This document shows, one piece after another, positions 33,644 to 43,700 of a stretch of 53,885 bases of DNA. Source of the stretch: an uncultured Chthonomonas sp. (GTDB taxonomy: Bacteria > Armatimonadota > Chthonomonadetes > Chthonomonadales > CAJBBX01); NCBI GenBank assembly GCA_903885605.1, contig CAISJD010000181.1, positions 1 to 53,885 of the forward strand. The letters run 5' to 3'. Within the stretch, counting starts at the first letter, position 1. Every line of letters begins with the position of its first letter. Under the pieces are notes generated by a model. That model did no database searches. It saw only the letters and a program-made list of their open reading frames with translations, and was not told where the DNA came from. A program made the translations under genes and the position numbers.

Positions 33644-36187
33644 ATGCGTTTCGCCCTCCTCGCGCTGCTCATATCGACCCTTGCCATGGCCGCTTCGGCT
33701 GCCCCCGAAGCGCTGGAACGGCGCATGCGCTTCTCCGCACGGACGACGCCCGAGGCCGTGAAGTGGCAACGGGCCTGCCGGGCCAAGCTCTTCGCGCTGA
33801 TGATGGGCGGCGGGAAGCCGGCCCGGGCGCCGATAGCGGCGCAGGTGCTGAGGCGCGAGCCCGCGGGCAACGGCTCCTATGTGCTGGAGGAGGTGACGAT
33901 CCAGTCGCTGCCCGACCGCCGATCGCACCTCTGGGTCGCCTCGCCCACCGTGCGGCGCGGCAGGCTGCCCGTCGTGCTGGCCATCCACGGGCACGGCGGC
34001 ACGGGCGAGGAGATCGTCCGCGGGCAGAGCCTCTACTGGTACGGCAAGGCGCTGGCCGAGATGGGATACGTCGTGGTGGCGCCGGACGTGGGCCGGCACG
34101 ACCTGCACCATCCCGATTGGACCCTCATGGGCGAGCGGACGTGGGACGCCATGCGTGCGCTGGACTACGCCGAAACGCGCCCGGACGTCGACAAGAGCCG
34201 GATGGCCGTCTGCGGCCTGTCGCTGGGCGGCGAGACCACCATGTACGTCGGGGCCATGGACACGCGCCTGAAGGCGGTGGACGCGTCGGGCTGGCTCACC
34301 ACCGTGGCGAACATGCGCAACGGCCACTGCACCTGCTACGACTTCCCCGGCCTGGCGACGCACTTCGACTTCTCCGATATCTTCGGGTGCATCGCGCCGC
34401 GGCCGCTCGTCTGCGAGATCGGCGAGAAGGAGCGCGCGCCGGGCGGCTTCCCGCAGTCCATCGCGCGGCCCGCGTTCGAGGAGATTCGGCGCGTCTACCA
34501 GGTCTTCGGCGCCGAAGAGCAGGCGGAGCTGCACATCCACCCGGGGCCGCACGTCTTCGTCGGGAACCACTTCTGGCCGCGCCTGCAGGCGGCCATCGGC
34601 AAGCCCGCCCCCTGGGCCGCGGCGCCCAGGCCGGCGGCTGAAGCCTTGCGCCGAGCCGAGGTCTACCGTCGCGCCGTGGCCGGGGCCGTAGGCGTGCTGG
34701 ACGGGTGGATGGCCGTTCGCGACCGGAACTACGCCATGGTCCCGCGCCAGGTCAACGAGCCCGTCTGGGCGCCCAGCGACAACGGCGCGGACCTGATGCC
34801 CTTCCTCTTCATCACCGAGCACTTCACCGGCCACGGGCGGCGCGACGACCTGCTTGCCATGCTCAAGCAGGAGCAGCGCGTCACCAACCGCGTGGGCGTG
34901 CTGCCTGACTGGTTCTCCTTCAAGACCGGCACATGGGTCCATCCGCAAGTCGACGTGAACCGGCTCATCTTCTGCGCGGCCGAGTACTGCAAGGACGGCC
35001 TCATGCCCATGACCGAAGCCATGGGACGCGGCCCGTGGACCGAGCGCATGGAGGAGCTGCTGGACGCCATCGACGAGAAGGCGCCCGTGCAGACCGCCTT
35101 CGGGCGCATCCCGGCCGTGGACACCGAGGTGAACGGGGACCTGCTGCAGACGCTGGGCAGGATGTACTTCCTCACCGGCGACGCCAAGCACCTGGAGCGC
35201 GCCCTCCGCATCGCCGACGCCTACTGCCTGGAGGTGATCCCCGACGGTGGCGGCATCCCCGCCTACCGGTGGGACTTCGCGGCCCACAAGGCCACAAACG
35301 ACACCTTCAACCTGAACGACCACGGCAACGAGATCATCCTCGGCCTGGCCGAGACCTACATCGCGGCGAAGGCGGCGCGGCCCGAGAAGGCGCGGCAGTA
35401 CAAGCCCGCCCTGGACCTGATGTTCGCCCGCCTGCTCGACAAGGCGCGCAATCCCGATGGTCTCTGGGTGAACCTGGTGGATGCAGGCACGGGCAAGGTG
35501 CGCGTCGCCTCCACGCCCGACACGTGGGGCTACGCGCTCTGCGCCGTGGCCGCCTATGGCGACGCTTCAGGCAACGCGGCCCTGACCGCCGAAGCCCAGA
35601 AGGCCCTGGCCGCGCTGGCCAATCCGGCCTACCTCACCTGGAGCGGCGCCGACTCCTACGCCGACTCCATCGAGGGAGCCATCCTCCTGCACAAGCGCTT
35701 CCGGTCGCCGGTGGTCGAGCGCTGGCTCGAGACCGTCGTCCCCATCTTCCTGGCGCACCAGCAGCCGAGCGGCATCGTGGAGGGTTGGTACGGCGACGGC
35801 AACTTCGCCCGGACCGCGCTGATGGAGGCCCTCCGCTGCTCGCAGGGCGCCACTTGCCTGCCATGGAAGCCGACCCTGGGATGCGGCGCCGTGGCCGAGG
35901 GAAGCGGGCTACGGGTCGTTGTGTCATCGGGCGAGGCGTGGTCCGGGAAGCTCCTGTTCGACACGCAGCGGCACAAGGCCATGCGCCTGCCCGCCGACTA
36001 CCCGCGCCTGAACCACTGGCCGGAGTGGTTCACCGTGACGCCCGGCGCCCGATACAACGTGACCGTCGGCTCCCGAAAACCCGCGACGCTGGACGGCGCC
36101 GCCCTGGCCGCCGGGCTGCCGCTGGAGGTGGCCGCTGGAAGGCCGCTCACCGTGCGAGTAGAGCCAGCTGGGGCCGCGGCGCGCTGA
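33644..36187 (+). CDS. Secreted alpha/beta-hydrolase fused to an (alpha/alpha)-barrel glycosidase-like domain
   Basis: An 847-aa exported protein. The signal peptide (1-20) is followed by an alpha/beta-hydrolase domain of the acetyl-xylan-esterase/dienelactone-hydrolase type. It has an oxyanion strand HGHGG (115-119), nucleophile Ser193 in GLSLGGE and a likely catalytic His303 in GPHVF. From about 315 a second domain forms a helical (alpha/alpha)-toroid (TGDAKHLERALRIADAYC, NLNDHGNEIILGLAETY, DGLWVNLVD, YADSIEGAI), like unsaturated-glucuronyl hydrolase or cellobiose-epimerase-like folds. A small beta-domain ends the protein. AAGGAG lies ten bases before the ATG. Coupling deacylation with glycan cleavage is the obvious inference. 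The catalytic residues of the second domain were not identified. Confidence 0.8.
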   Translation: MRFALLALLISTLAMAASAAPEALERRMRFSARTTPEAVKWQRACRAKLFALMMGGGKPARAPIAAQVLRREPAGNGSYVLEEVTIQSLPDRRSHLWVASPTVRRGRLPVVLAIHGHGGTGEEIVRGQSLYWYGKALAEMGYVVVAPDVGRHDLHHPDWTLMGERTWDAMRALDYAETRPDVDKSRMAVCGLSLGGETTMYVGAMDTRLKAVDASGWLTTVANMRNGHCTCYDFPGLATHFDFSDIFGCIAPRPLVCEIGEKERAPGGFPQSIARPAFEEIRRVYQVFGAEEQAELHIHPGPHVFVGNHFWPRLQAAIGKPAPWAAAPRPAAEALRRAEVYRRAVAGAVGVLDGWMAVRDRNYAMVPRQVNEPVWAPSDNGADLMPFLFITEHFTGHGRRDDLLAMLKQEQRVTNRVGVLPDWFSFKTGTWVHPQVDVNRLIFCAAEYCKDGLMPMTEAMGRGPWTERMEELLDAIDEKAPVQTAFGRIPAVDTEVNGDLLQTLGRMYFLTGDAKHLERALRIADAYCLEVIPDGGGIPAYRWDFAAHKATNDTFNLNDHGNEIILGLAETYIAAKAARPEKARQYKPALDLMFARLLDKARNPDGLWVNLVDAGTGKVRVASTPDTWGYALCAVAAYGDASGNAALTAEAQKALAALANPAYLTWSGADSYADSIEGAILLHKRFRSPVVERWLETVVPIFLAHQQPSGIVEGWYGDGNFARTALMEALRCSQGATCLPWKPTLGCGAVAEGSGLRVVVSSGEAWSGKLLFDTQRHKAMRLPADYPRLNHWPEWFTVTPGARYNVTVGSRKPATLDGAALAAGLPLEVAAGRPLTVRVEPAGAAAR

Positions 36188-36200
36188 CCGGGAGGGAACC

Positions 36201-36737
36201 CATGGCATCTCGCCGCTTGCGATCGTGGTGGCCGCGCATCTGGCCGCGCTGGCGGCGGGCAAGCGACCCGAGACACGTTTCGCCCGGCGCAAGGCGCTCT
36301 ATCGCGACATGCGCCGGATGGGGGTATCACAAGAGCAAGCGTCGGCGCTGATGACCTTCATGGACTGGGTCCTCGAACTCCCAGAGGAGCTCGACGACCG
36401 TTTCTGGGCCGAAGTGAACGAAGAAGAGGGTGGTTCGACGATGCAGTACATGTCCAGGTTCGAGATGAAAGCAGTCGAGCGCGGCAGGCAGGAAGGCGTT
36501 GCCCTTGGCCGGCAGGAAGGCGTGGCCATGGGCCGGCAGGAGGGTGAGGCGCTGGGCCTGCGTCAGGGCCTGCTCGAGGCGCTTCAGCTTGGCCTGGAGC
36601 TACGCTTCGGCAAGGCCGCGCTGGCCCAGATGGACGAGCTACGCGGCATTGAGAGCGTCGAGACCCTGAAGCGCGTAAAGGATGCCCTGACCAGCGTGGC
36701 CAGTCCGGCGGAGCTGAAGCGCATCTACGCGGCGTAA
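36201..36737 (+). pseudogene. 5'-truncated Rpn-family (PD-(D/E)XK) gene
   Basis: The frame starts inside the protein: SPLAIVVAAHLAAL matches the mid-protein (N)PFALVVxAHLxAL segment of Rpn/YhgA proteins. It is followed by the expected DWVLELPEELDDRF helix, a tandem GRQEGVA repeat and the C-terminal helical region. The PD-(D/E)XK catalytic half is absent, and the fragment abuts the preceding stop codon (36187). A GTG at 36225 could still start a 170-aa product. Whether the remnant is expressed is unknown. Its C-terminal repeat (GRQEG) differs from the KGIE run of the intact gene at 15095, so it is a different lineage rather than a recent copy. Confidence 0.7.
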
Positions 36738-36750
36738 GGGCGCCTGCCCC

Positions 36751-38334
36751 CTACCCGGTCCTGGCCTGCGCCCTGTGCGTGTCCTCCATGGCCTGCCATA
36801 GCGTCGCCATGGCGGCCACGCGGTCGGGGTGCTTGGCGCTGAGATCGTGCTGCTCCGAGCGGTCCGTGCGCAGGTCGTAGAGCTCCCACGGGCCGCCCTT
36901 CACCGATACCAGCTTCCACGGCTCGTCGCGCAGGGCGCGGTGGCCTTCGTGGTGGAAGTAGAGCGGGCCGCGCGCGACGGCGGCGTGGCTCCGGACCGCG
37001 GGCATGAGGCTGCGTCCAGGCGGCGCGGGCGGCGTCAGGCCGTTCCAGGTCGGCTCCGGCGTGGCTCCTGCCAGGTCCGTCAGCGTCGGCAGGATGTCCA
37101 CGAAGTGGCAGGGGCTGTGGCGCAGCTCGCCTCGGTCGGCGATGCCCCGAGGCCAGTGCATGATGAGCGGCGATGAGATGCCGCCTTCGTGGACCCACGA
37201 TTTGTGCAGCCGGAAGGGCGTATTCGCCGCCGAAGACCAGCCCGGCCCCAGGCAGAGGAAGGTGCCCCGCGAGCCGGGCGCCTTGCTCTTGTCATGCTCG
37301 TCGCCGCGGATCATCTGCTCGGCGCTGGCGCCATTGTCCGAGACGAAGAAGGTCACCGTGTCGTCCCAGGCGCCCATGGCCCGCACCTGGTCGAGGACGC
37401 GGCCGATCTCCTGGTCCATGCGGTCCACCATGGCGGCGTGGATGGCCATCTTCAGCGCCTGGAACTCCTGCTGCTTGCGGTTCAGCTCGGTCCATGGCAC
37501 GGCGTAGGGGGCCTCGCCCTCGCCCACCAGTTCTGACAACTCCCTGGGAGTGCGGTTCCAGGAGGGGATCACGTTGCGGTCCAGCTTCGGCAGTTCGCAG
37601 TTCACCAGCCCCATGCTGCGCATACGCCGCCAGCGGGCGGTGCGCATGACGTCCCAGCCGCGGAGGTAGGTCGCGCGGTAGCGGTCGATGTCCTCCTGCA
37701 GGGCGTGGAGCGGGAAGTGGGGCGAGGTGAACGCAAGGTAGAGGCAGAACGGCTCGTCGCCATGCTGCTCCTGGTGCTCCCGCAGGAAGCCGACCGCGTG
37801 GTCCGCGATGGCGATGGGCGCGTAGTATCCCTCGTCCGGTCCCACGGGCCGTAGCGGACGGTCATCCAGCATGTGGTTCTTGGGGTCGAAGAAGCGGTCG
37901 TGGTCGTGCAACACATAGGACCGGTGGAAGCCGCCGTCGGCCACCACTCTGGGCGCGCCCATGAGGTGCCACTTGCCCGAGTGGTAGCAGCGATAGCCGG
38001 CGGGACGCAGATAGTGCGGCATGACGCGGGCCCACTTCGGCAGCGGCTCGCCGGGCGGGTCCATGCGCACCTGCTGGGCGTAGTAGCCGGTGAGCAGGCA
38101 TGAGCGCGAGGGCCAGCACCGGGCTGTGGAACAGCACTGCGTGAAGCGCAGCCCGCCGCCGGCCAGGGCATCGAGGTTGGGCGTGCGGACGTCGCCGCCG
38201 TAGCAGCCCGGGTCCGAGTAGCCCATATCGTCGGCCACGATGACGACCATGTTGGGCCTGCGCCGCCGGTCGGGGACCTGCGTGGCGGCAACGCCGGCGG
38301 CCGCGGCCGCGCCGATGAACTCGCGTCTGGACAT
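36751..38334 (-). CDS. Tat-exported arylsulfatase (formylglycine-type sulfatase)
   Basis: A 527-aa sulfatase with a Tat signal (SRREFIGAAAAAGVAA). Catalytic landmarks are Asp35-Asp36 in VADDMG, Cys73 in the C-x-P-S-R maturation motif (CWPSRSCLLTG), HSGKWHL, and a second metal site in SDNGA. The C-terminus has the usual YDLRTDRSEQHDLS. Unlike the enzyme at 4277, it should be converted to formylglycine, though no maturase gene is in the window. The ATG at 38334 is taken because the Tat motif follows; the ATG at 38358 is an alternative with its own GGGAG. A sulfated polysaccharide or monosaccharide is the likely substrate. Confidence 0.93.
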   Translation of the reverse strand: MSRREFIGAAAAAGVAATQVPDRRRRPNMVVIVADDMGYSDPGCYGGDVRTPNLDALAGGGLRFTQCCSTARCWPSRSCLLTGYYAQQVRMDPPGEPLPKWARVMPHYLRPAGYRCYHSGKWHLMGAPRVVADGGFHRSYVLHDHDRFFDPKNHMLDDRPLRPVGPDEGYYAPIAIADHAVGFLREHQEQHGDEPFCLYLAFTSPHFPLHALQEDIDRYRATYLRGWDVMRTARWRRMRSMGLVNCELPKLDRNVIPSWNRTPRELSELVGEGEAPYAVPWTELNRKQQEFQALKMAIHAAMVDRMDQEIGRVLDQVRAMGAWDDTVTFFVSDNGASAEQMIRGDEHDKSKAPGSRGTFLCLGPGWSSAANTPFRLHKSWVHEGGISSPLIMHWPRGIADRGELRHSPCHFVDILPTLTDLAGATPEPTWNGLTPPAPPGRSLMPAVRSHAAVARGPLYFHHEGHRALRDEPWKLVSVKGGPWELYDLRTDRSEQHDLSAKHPDRVAAMATLWQAMEDTHRAQARTG

Positions 38335-38454
38335 TGGTTCACCCTCTCGCGCCATCATGCTCCGCTCCCGCTCTGCCATGGAGGTGCTGCAATGGGAGTG
38401 TACCCATCGTGGGGCGGATCGGGCCTCGTCGACGTGCCGGCGTCGCGCCGTATG

Positions 38455-38495
38455 CACCAGGTAGAACCGCCTGCGGGCCTCGGTTGCTGTGGCCG
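38455..38495. repeat. 41-bp direct repeat, left copy (island boundary)
   Basis: Identical to 46519-46559, 8,064 bp to the right. It starts caccaggtag, and an inverted AACCG...CGGTT pair follows a GTAG tetranucleotide, features shared with REP elements mobilised by RAYT transposases. It lies in the leader of the sulfatase gene, 52 bp before the toxin start. Confidence 0.9.
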
Positions 38496-38546
38496 GTGCG
38501 TGCAGCCATGCTCCGAGGGTACCATGCAACGAGGAGTAGCTAGCGG

Positions 38547-38858
38547 ATGGGACAATCGCCGTTCGACGTTCTGTTGGTTACCAGCGCGATTGCCGATCTG
38601 CGCTCCGTGCCTGTACATGCCCGCCGCCGGATCGTCGATGCCGTCAATGAGCAACTCAGCGCCGCACCGCAGGTGCAGACCCGGAACCGGAAGCCTTTGC
38701 CCGGGTTGGCGCCGAACTGGGAGCACTGCCCGCCGGTCTGGGAACTCCGAGTGGGAGACTATCGCGTCTTCTACGATGTAGACGAAGTGGAGCAGAGCGT
38801 GGTTGTTCGAGCCGTGCGCCTGAAGCGGTCAGGCACGACAACGGAGGACATCGTATGA
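38547..38858 (+). CDS. RelE/ParE-family toxin (putative)
   Basis: A 103-aa protein with the RelE/ParE fold pattern: an N-terminal helix pair (HARRRIVDAVNEQL), the KPLPGL turn, then strands WELRVGDYRVFYDVDE and VVVRAVRLK. The core R-x-G-x-Y-R-V-x-Y motif is intact. Such toxins cleave ribosome-bound mRNA or poison gyrase. GAGGAG lies ten bases before the ATG. The gene comes before its antitoxin, sharing an ATGA overlap, the reverse of the usual order. Confidence 0.82.
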   Translation: MGQSPFDVLLVTSAIADLRSVPVHARRRIVDAVNEQLSAAPQVQTRNRKPLPGLAPNWEHCPPVWELRVGDYRVFYDVDEVEQSVVVRAVRLKRSGTTTEDIV

Positions 38859-39097
38859 CCGTGATCGAAGTGGCAAGCCAGGACGCAGCGTTGCGCGAAT
38901 GGCTCAGCCAGGCCCATGGCGGCCGCCTGTTGCTGACGCGTGGCGGTGTGCCCGCGGCCATCGTCACCAGCGTGGATGGGCTCGACCTCGAGGAGATCGC
39001 CACGGCCTCCGATCCTGAGTTCTGGCGGCTCATCAACCAGCGCCGTCAAGAACCGGTAGTCTCTCTGCAGGAAGCTCGACAGGCCCTCGGGTTGTGA
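38855..39097 (+). CDS. Phd/YefM-like antitoxin (putative)
   Basis: An 80-aa protein overlapping the upstream toxin by 4 bp. The pattern resembles Phd/YefM antitoxins: an N-terminal strand-helix (TVIEVASQDAALREWL), RLLLTRGGVPAAIVTSVDGLD (family consensus: V-T-x-x-G-x-P-x-A-V-L-V) and a C-terminal toxin-binding tail ending SLQEARQALG. It would neutralise the preceding toxin and repress the operon. The pairing is inferred from overlap and pattern. Confidence 0.8.
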   Translation: MTVIEVASQDAALREWLSQAHGGRLLLTRGGVPAAIVTSVDGLDLEEIATASDPEFWRLINQRRQEPVVSLQEARQALGL

Positions 39098-39277
39098 CGT
39101 CGGCACCGGGCTCGTGGACCCCGACCGTCCCGGCTCCTCGCCGCACTCCTCCATAGGCGCCGACATGCCCTGGCGGGCCGAAGCCGCCATGGAGCGGGTA
39201 TGGACTATTCATGGAGCGTCTCCTATGCCGCCGACGCGTCCCCCTCTGATAGCAGCACGGCGCCCAATCGGCTTTTG

Positions 39278-39341
39278 CTAACCTCCTCGGTACCGGATGG
39301 CGAAGGCCTCGGGCGCCGTAACCGAGGCTAGGCGCAGGCAC
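39278..39341 (-). pseudogene. Relic of a GH36 gene 3' end
   Basis: 39289-39341 matches 47353-47405 (the 3' end of the GH36 gene) at 47 of 53 bases. In the minus-strand frame it still encodes LASVTAPEAFAIRYR before a TAG (39278-39280), against LTSVTAPEAFAIRYR in the intact gene. Nothing further upstream of the GH36 gene is present, so it is a gene-end fragment. The rest of the 39098-39457 gap has no recognised gene; a cataat at 39341-39346 may be a -10 for the operon that follows. Confidence 0.8.
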
Positions 39342-39457
39342 ATAATAGCCCCCGCCCGATGTCGTCATCATGCAGGAAACTCCGTGGCAGTCAACGAATA
39401 GACAAGATGACCGGCGTAAGCAGGCCGCAGATATGCAAGGGGGTAAGCTTCCATCGC

Positions 39458-40687
39458 ATGAGGGCATCCACGAGGTTGTGGCGGCTTGGCGCCGCAGTAA
39501 CGTTGATGGAACTGGCAGTAGGCGCCCTGGGGCAGGCCGTGCCCCATGTGCGCAAGATTGATGCGTCACCATTGGTGGAGCGAATCCGAGCCGCAGTGAC
39601 CGATAGGGGTGTTGATCCGGACATGAACCGGTTCGATTTGGTCTTCGCCTTCATGACGAGCCATTTCGGTTCAGACCCCGGGCATGCCGAGGGCCTCCGG
39701 CAGCTGGCGTCGGACTGCATCAAGCGCTTCGCGGACAACGGCGACCGTGTCGGCATAGCCTCGTGGGAAATGGACATGTGGGACTGGAAGCCGGCTGTTG
39801 CGTTTGTCGCCGCGTCACCCGAAGCGAGGGTGAGCCAGGTTCGTTCGTTACTGCCCCGAACGCCCCGGGCGGGTTCCATTGGCGGACACGACACGGAGCG
39901 CAGTCTCTGTTCGCTCTGGGACAAGCTTGGAGTGCCCGCGGGGCAGTCGGATGTTGTCGTCGTTGTGCTGGGCACCGAGGAAGCCAGCATGCTGCCTCCT
40001 GGCGGTCAGGGCAACCTGCTAGGCGCCGATGCACCCTCCTACGCCTCGCTCACGAGATCGGCCACCCGTCACCCCGCGGTGCGTCTGGCATTCGAGAGCA
40101 GCAAGACTGACGGCACGGACGCTTGGACTCCTCGGACCGCCACCGCCTTTGTCGTGGTGCCGCGACTGCTGGCGGGTCGCCCGGCGCCCAAGCGGGGCAC
40201 TGAGGTGCAGCCGTTCCCGCCTCTGTGGGTGCGGATGCTGCTCTGGTTTCTCGGTGTGTTGGCTGTACTCGTTTCGATGGGCGTTGTCGCCAAGAGGCTC
40301 GTCGGATCGCACACCCCGCGCATCGGCAACCTGAAAGTCGGAGATCGCGACTGGCAGATTCCGGTTTCGGGCGAGTCGTGCAAGTGGAGTGTTGTAGGTG
40401 AGGGATTCGCGGGTGGCGACCCCGACCGCTGCGCCGTCGCCGACACTCTGGATGGTCCGGTGCCGCCGTCCGTGCTAGTTGAGCTAAGGTTCGACGGCAA
40501 GGCGCGAACCGTTACGGTCGCACCGATGCAGGGCATCACGCTGAAGAAGGGCGCCACCGTCTGCTCGGGTCCGATGACGCTGGAACCCGGCAGCACGACG
40601 TTCCGGGTAACCGGGCGGACCGTCTCGCCAGACCCTCTGACGCCCGAGGAGATGTTCGTGGCCGCCATCAAGGTGGGAGCCTCATAG
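39458..40687 (+). CDS. Membrane-anchored vWA-like protein of the tubulin/ZorAB-like operon
   Basis: A 409-aa protein. A signal-type N-terminus (MRASTRLWRLGAAVTL...GALG) leads to an alpha/beta domain (about 30-230) with a vWA-like alternation: strand FDLVFAFMTSHF, helix, strand DRVGIASWEMD, and later DVVVVVLGT. The classical MIDAS DxSxS is not intact. One membrane helix (about 258-278; LLWFLGVLAVLVSMGVV) separates it from a C-terminal beta-rich domain (about 290-400). The ATG at 39458 is favoured because AAGGGGG lies upstream; an ATG at 39359 is the longest option. It is first in the four-gene operon and its composition is clearly less GC-rich than the flanks. No closer family was recognised. 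Confidence 0.55.
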   Translation: MRASTRLWRLGAAVTLMELAVGALGQAVPHVRKIDASPLVERIRAAVTDRGVDPDMNRFDLVFAFMTSHFGSDPGHAEGLRQLASDCIKRFADNGDRVGIASWEMDMWDWKPAVAFVAASPEARVSQVRSLLPRTPRAGSIGGHDTERSLCSLWDKLGVPAGQSDVVVVVLGTEEASMLPPGGQGNLLGADAPSYASLTRSATRHPAVRLAFESSKTDGTDAWTPRTATAFVVVPRLLAGRPAPKRGTEVQPFPPLWVRMLLWFLGVLAVLVSMGVVAKRLVGSHTPRIGNLKVGDRDWQIPVSGESCKWSVVGEGFAGGDPDRCAVADTLDGPVPPSVLVELRFDGKARTVTVAPMQGITLKKGATVCSGPMTLEPGSTTFRVTGRTVSPDPLTPEEMFVAAIKVGAS

Positions 40688-40768
40688 GCACGGGCAAAGC
40701 GCCTGGGCATCACTTGGCCCGCCGGCAGGTGTAGTCGCGGTCTTCTGGGCCGCCGTAAGGAGTATCGG

Positions 40769-43700
40769 ATGGCTGAAACGCTGACAGTGGCAAAGACGCT
40801 CGTGGTAGGATTGGGCTCCAGCGGCTCGGAGGTCTGCGACACCATCGCCCGGCGCATCAAGTGGGAGTACGGCGGCATCGCCAAGACACCGTGGGTCCGC
40901 TTCCTGTGCGTTGAGACCGAGGCCGGCAAGATTCTGCACAACCTGCCGTCGAGCGACCTGGTGGCCCTGACCATCTCGCCCCTTGAGTACTCGCAGGTTA
41001 CGCAGTTTCTGCCCGCCTACGACGAGGCCATTGGACTTCGAGACTGGGCCGACCGCGAGACCATCGCCGAGGTAGAGGGTAGCGCGGTGAGCGACGGAGC
41101 CGGTAACCGCAGGATGGTTGGCCGGCTGGCGCTACTCTTCCCTAAGAACTACCAGGCGGTTCATAACGCGCTGGAGGGGAGGCTCAACCAGCTCCGCGGC
41201 CTGAAGTCGCCGGATGCCAAGGAGGCCCTTGGCAAGCTTGCCGACGGCACTGAACCGCAGGTGGTGTTCAGTAATGCGCAGCAGCTGCGCGTCTTCGTGG
41301 TGGGTTCGCTCTGTGGGGGTACATGCAGCGGGACGGTGAGCGACTTCGGGTACATCATCAGGAGCTTGCTCCATCCCGAAGAGCGCACCGTCGGTGTCTT
41401 CACGCTCCCTCTGCCGACGCTGACCGCACACGATGTCCCGCGCGCCGAGCGATTCAAGAAGAACGCTTACACTGCCCTGACGGAGCTCAATCACTACAGC
41501 CGGATGGGTGTCGTGGAGAAGCCCGATATACGGCTGGGCGGCAAGGTCATCAAGACATCCGCGGAGCGGCCTTACGGTGCGCCTTTTCTGGTTACACCAT
41601 CCAATTCGTCCAGCGATGCCATCCGCAAGATGCACTCTTCAGTGGCTGACAGGATATTCCTGAATGTGTTTGTACCACAGGTCGACTCCTTCTCTAAGCT
41701 CGTCGATGCTGGTATATCAGATCGTAATGGTCATGCCCATGTATTCTGCACATTTGGCCTCTCATCGCTTGAGTTTCCAAAGTACCAGGTGATCGATGCC
41801 TGCGCCAAGAAACTGCTCCTGAAGGCGATCCGCGGCTGGCGGCTGGCGGCCCAAGACGCTGCCGCTGCCAAAGGCACATTGTATGGAGCGGGCTTTGACC
41901 CGAAGGAGGTGAAAGCGCTGCTCCTGAGGACGGACAAGGGGCAGGACATCTCCGTCGTCGTCGGTGACCTGATCAGCAAGATCGTCGATACTGCGGTCAG
42001 GTCGCCGCAGGAGGCGCAGACGCTCCTTGCGTCGCTGCGAGCTGCTTTCACGCCGAATGCCTCATCGACTGTGCTGTCGGGCGGTCTGGCCCCTGGTTGC
42101 GCACCGGCATGGTGCTCCGACCGCGTGGATGAGGCAGTTGAGCATGTGGCCTCGCGCCTCCGTAGCCATATCGAGGTGACGCTGCTGACCGCCAACGGCC
42201 TGTCCGCCACACGCGACCTGCTGGCCCAGGCGAAGGACACTATCGGCGTGTGGCGCACATTGAAGGCCACCAGCGCGAAGGCCTATGAGGAGACGACTAA
42301 TACGGCCCTGAACGCCCTGGAAGGCGGCGGTCCCGGTTGCCTGGCGCTCTGGAAGCGGAAAGAGCGAGCCGACCGCATCGGGGCACTCCGTACTGCACTG
42401 CACGAAGAGCGTGATGCGCACCTCGAGGCGCTCTGGCGCGGTAGCGTCGCTGGTGAATCGGGTGTCGCGGCCCGGCTGGCGCCCGAGGTGATCGATATCT
42501 GGAAGCGCCACTCCTCGCTGTGGGATCGGACCGGACACATGGTTGACCGGCTTGACCGCGAGGTGTCGGAACTGAGCCAGACTGAGCCGGCCGACGTCAA
42601 CGGCAAGACCATCTTTGATGCAGATAGGGACACCGGCACCGTTGCGCTTCGCTACAAGAAGGAGATCGAGGGGCAGAAGCTACCAAAGGAAACCGTCGAG
42701 AACGCTGAAGTCCGTCTGGCGGCGGATGTTCTGACGACCTGGACTGACCTGCCAGGGCAGCTGTTCCCCGGCGCGGAGCCGGACTGGTTGGCGGAGAGTG
42801 TGGACCCGACCGGCGAACTGGTACCGCGAAAGAAAGATGAGGCCCTGATGGACCGTGCGCGTACCAGCTTCCTAAAGCTGATGGGCGAATCTGTCATTGG
42901 GCAACAGGGCCCTCAGTTCGATGCATGGCTTGGTGAGGCGATGAACGCCATGCGCCCATCAGTGCATGTGGATGACGCGCTGGCACAGGAGGGGCAGGTG
43001 TCACCGATCTCGCGGCGCTACATGGTGTTTATCCCAGAGGTGAGTGGCCGCGAGAAGATTTGGGAAGTGCTGGTCGCGAAGGGAGCCCCTTCCAGCCTCG
43101 AAGTGCACGTTTCCCCAGACCCGTCGCGCATTCTGTTCCTTACGGAGTTCCACCGGTTCCCGCTATACGCAGTGCCATCCGTGGTAGCGCAGCAGGGCAG
43201 CTTGGCCCAGGCCAACTGCAATGAGTTCCCGTGGTTCTTTACGAGGAAGGATGTCTACTGGACCGGCCTCTCCCGCGAGGAGCATGACCGCCTGGAGCAG
43301 GCTGAGGAGCTGATCGTGGTCGCGCTCCTTCTTCGCAAGTTGATCCCGCAGGGCGGCAGCCTACGGTTTCCCATCGCGGCCACGCAGTTGGGTGCCCCTG
43401 AAACGGTCGAACTGCCCTACAGCGTTCGAGCAGCAGCCCATGCATTGAACCCCCATCAAGCGTGGGGTGCGGCGAAGGGCTCTAAGTTCTCGCACAAGCT
43501 GGCAGCGCTGGAGGACCTAGTCAACGTTGAGCGAAAGCTTGTGAGTAGCTTGGCATTCGTACAGACGATCAGGAGCGCGTTCAATTCGGGTACAGCCAAT
43601 GAGGTCCCCGAGTTTTCAGACCTTGCGCCTACGGTGTTTCAACGTTACTGCAGCCGTTCTGAGGAGCTGTACAAGGCCTACCGTGAGGTCTTCCCACCTT

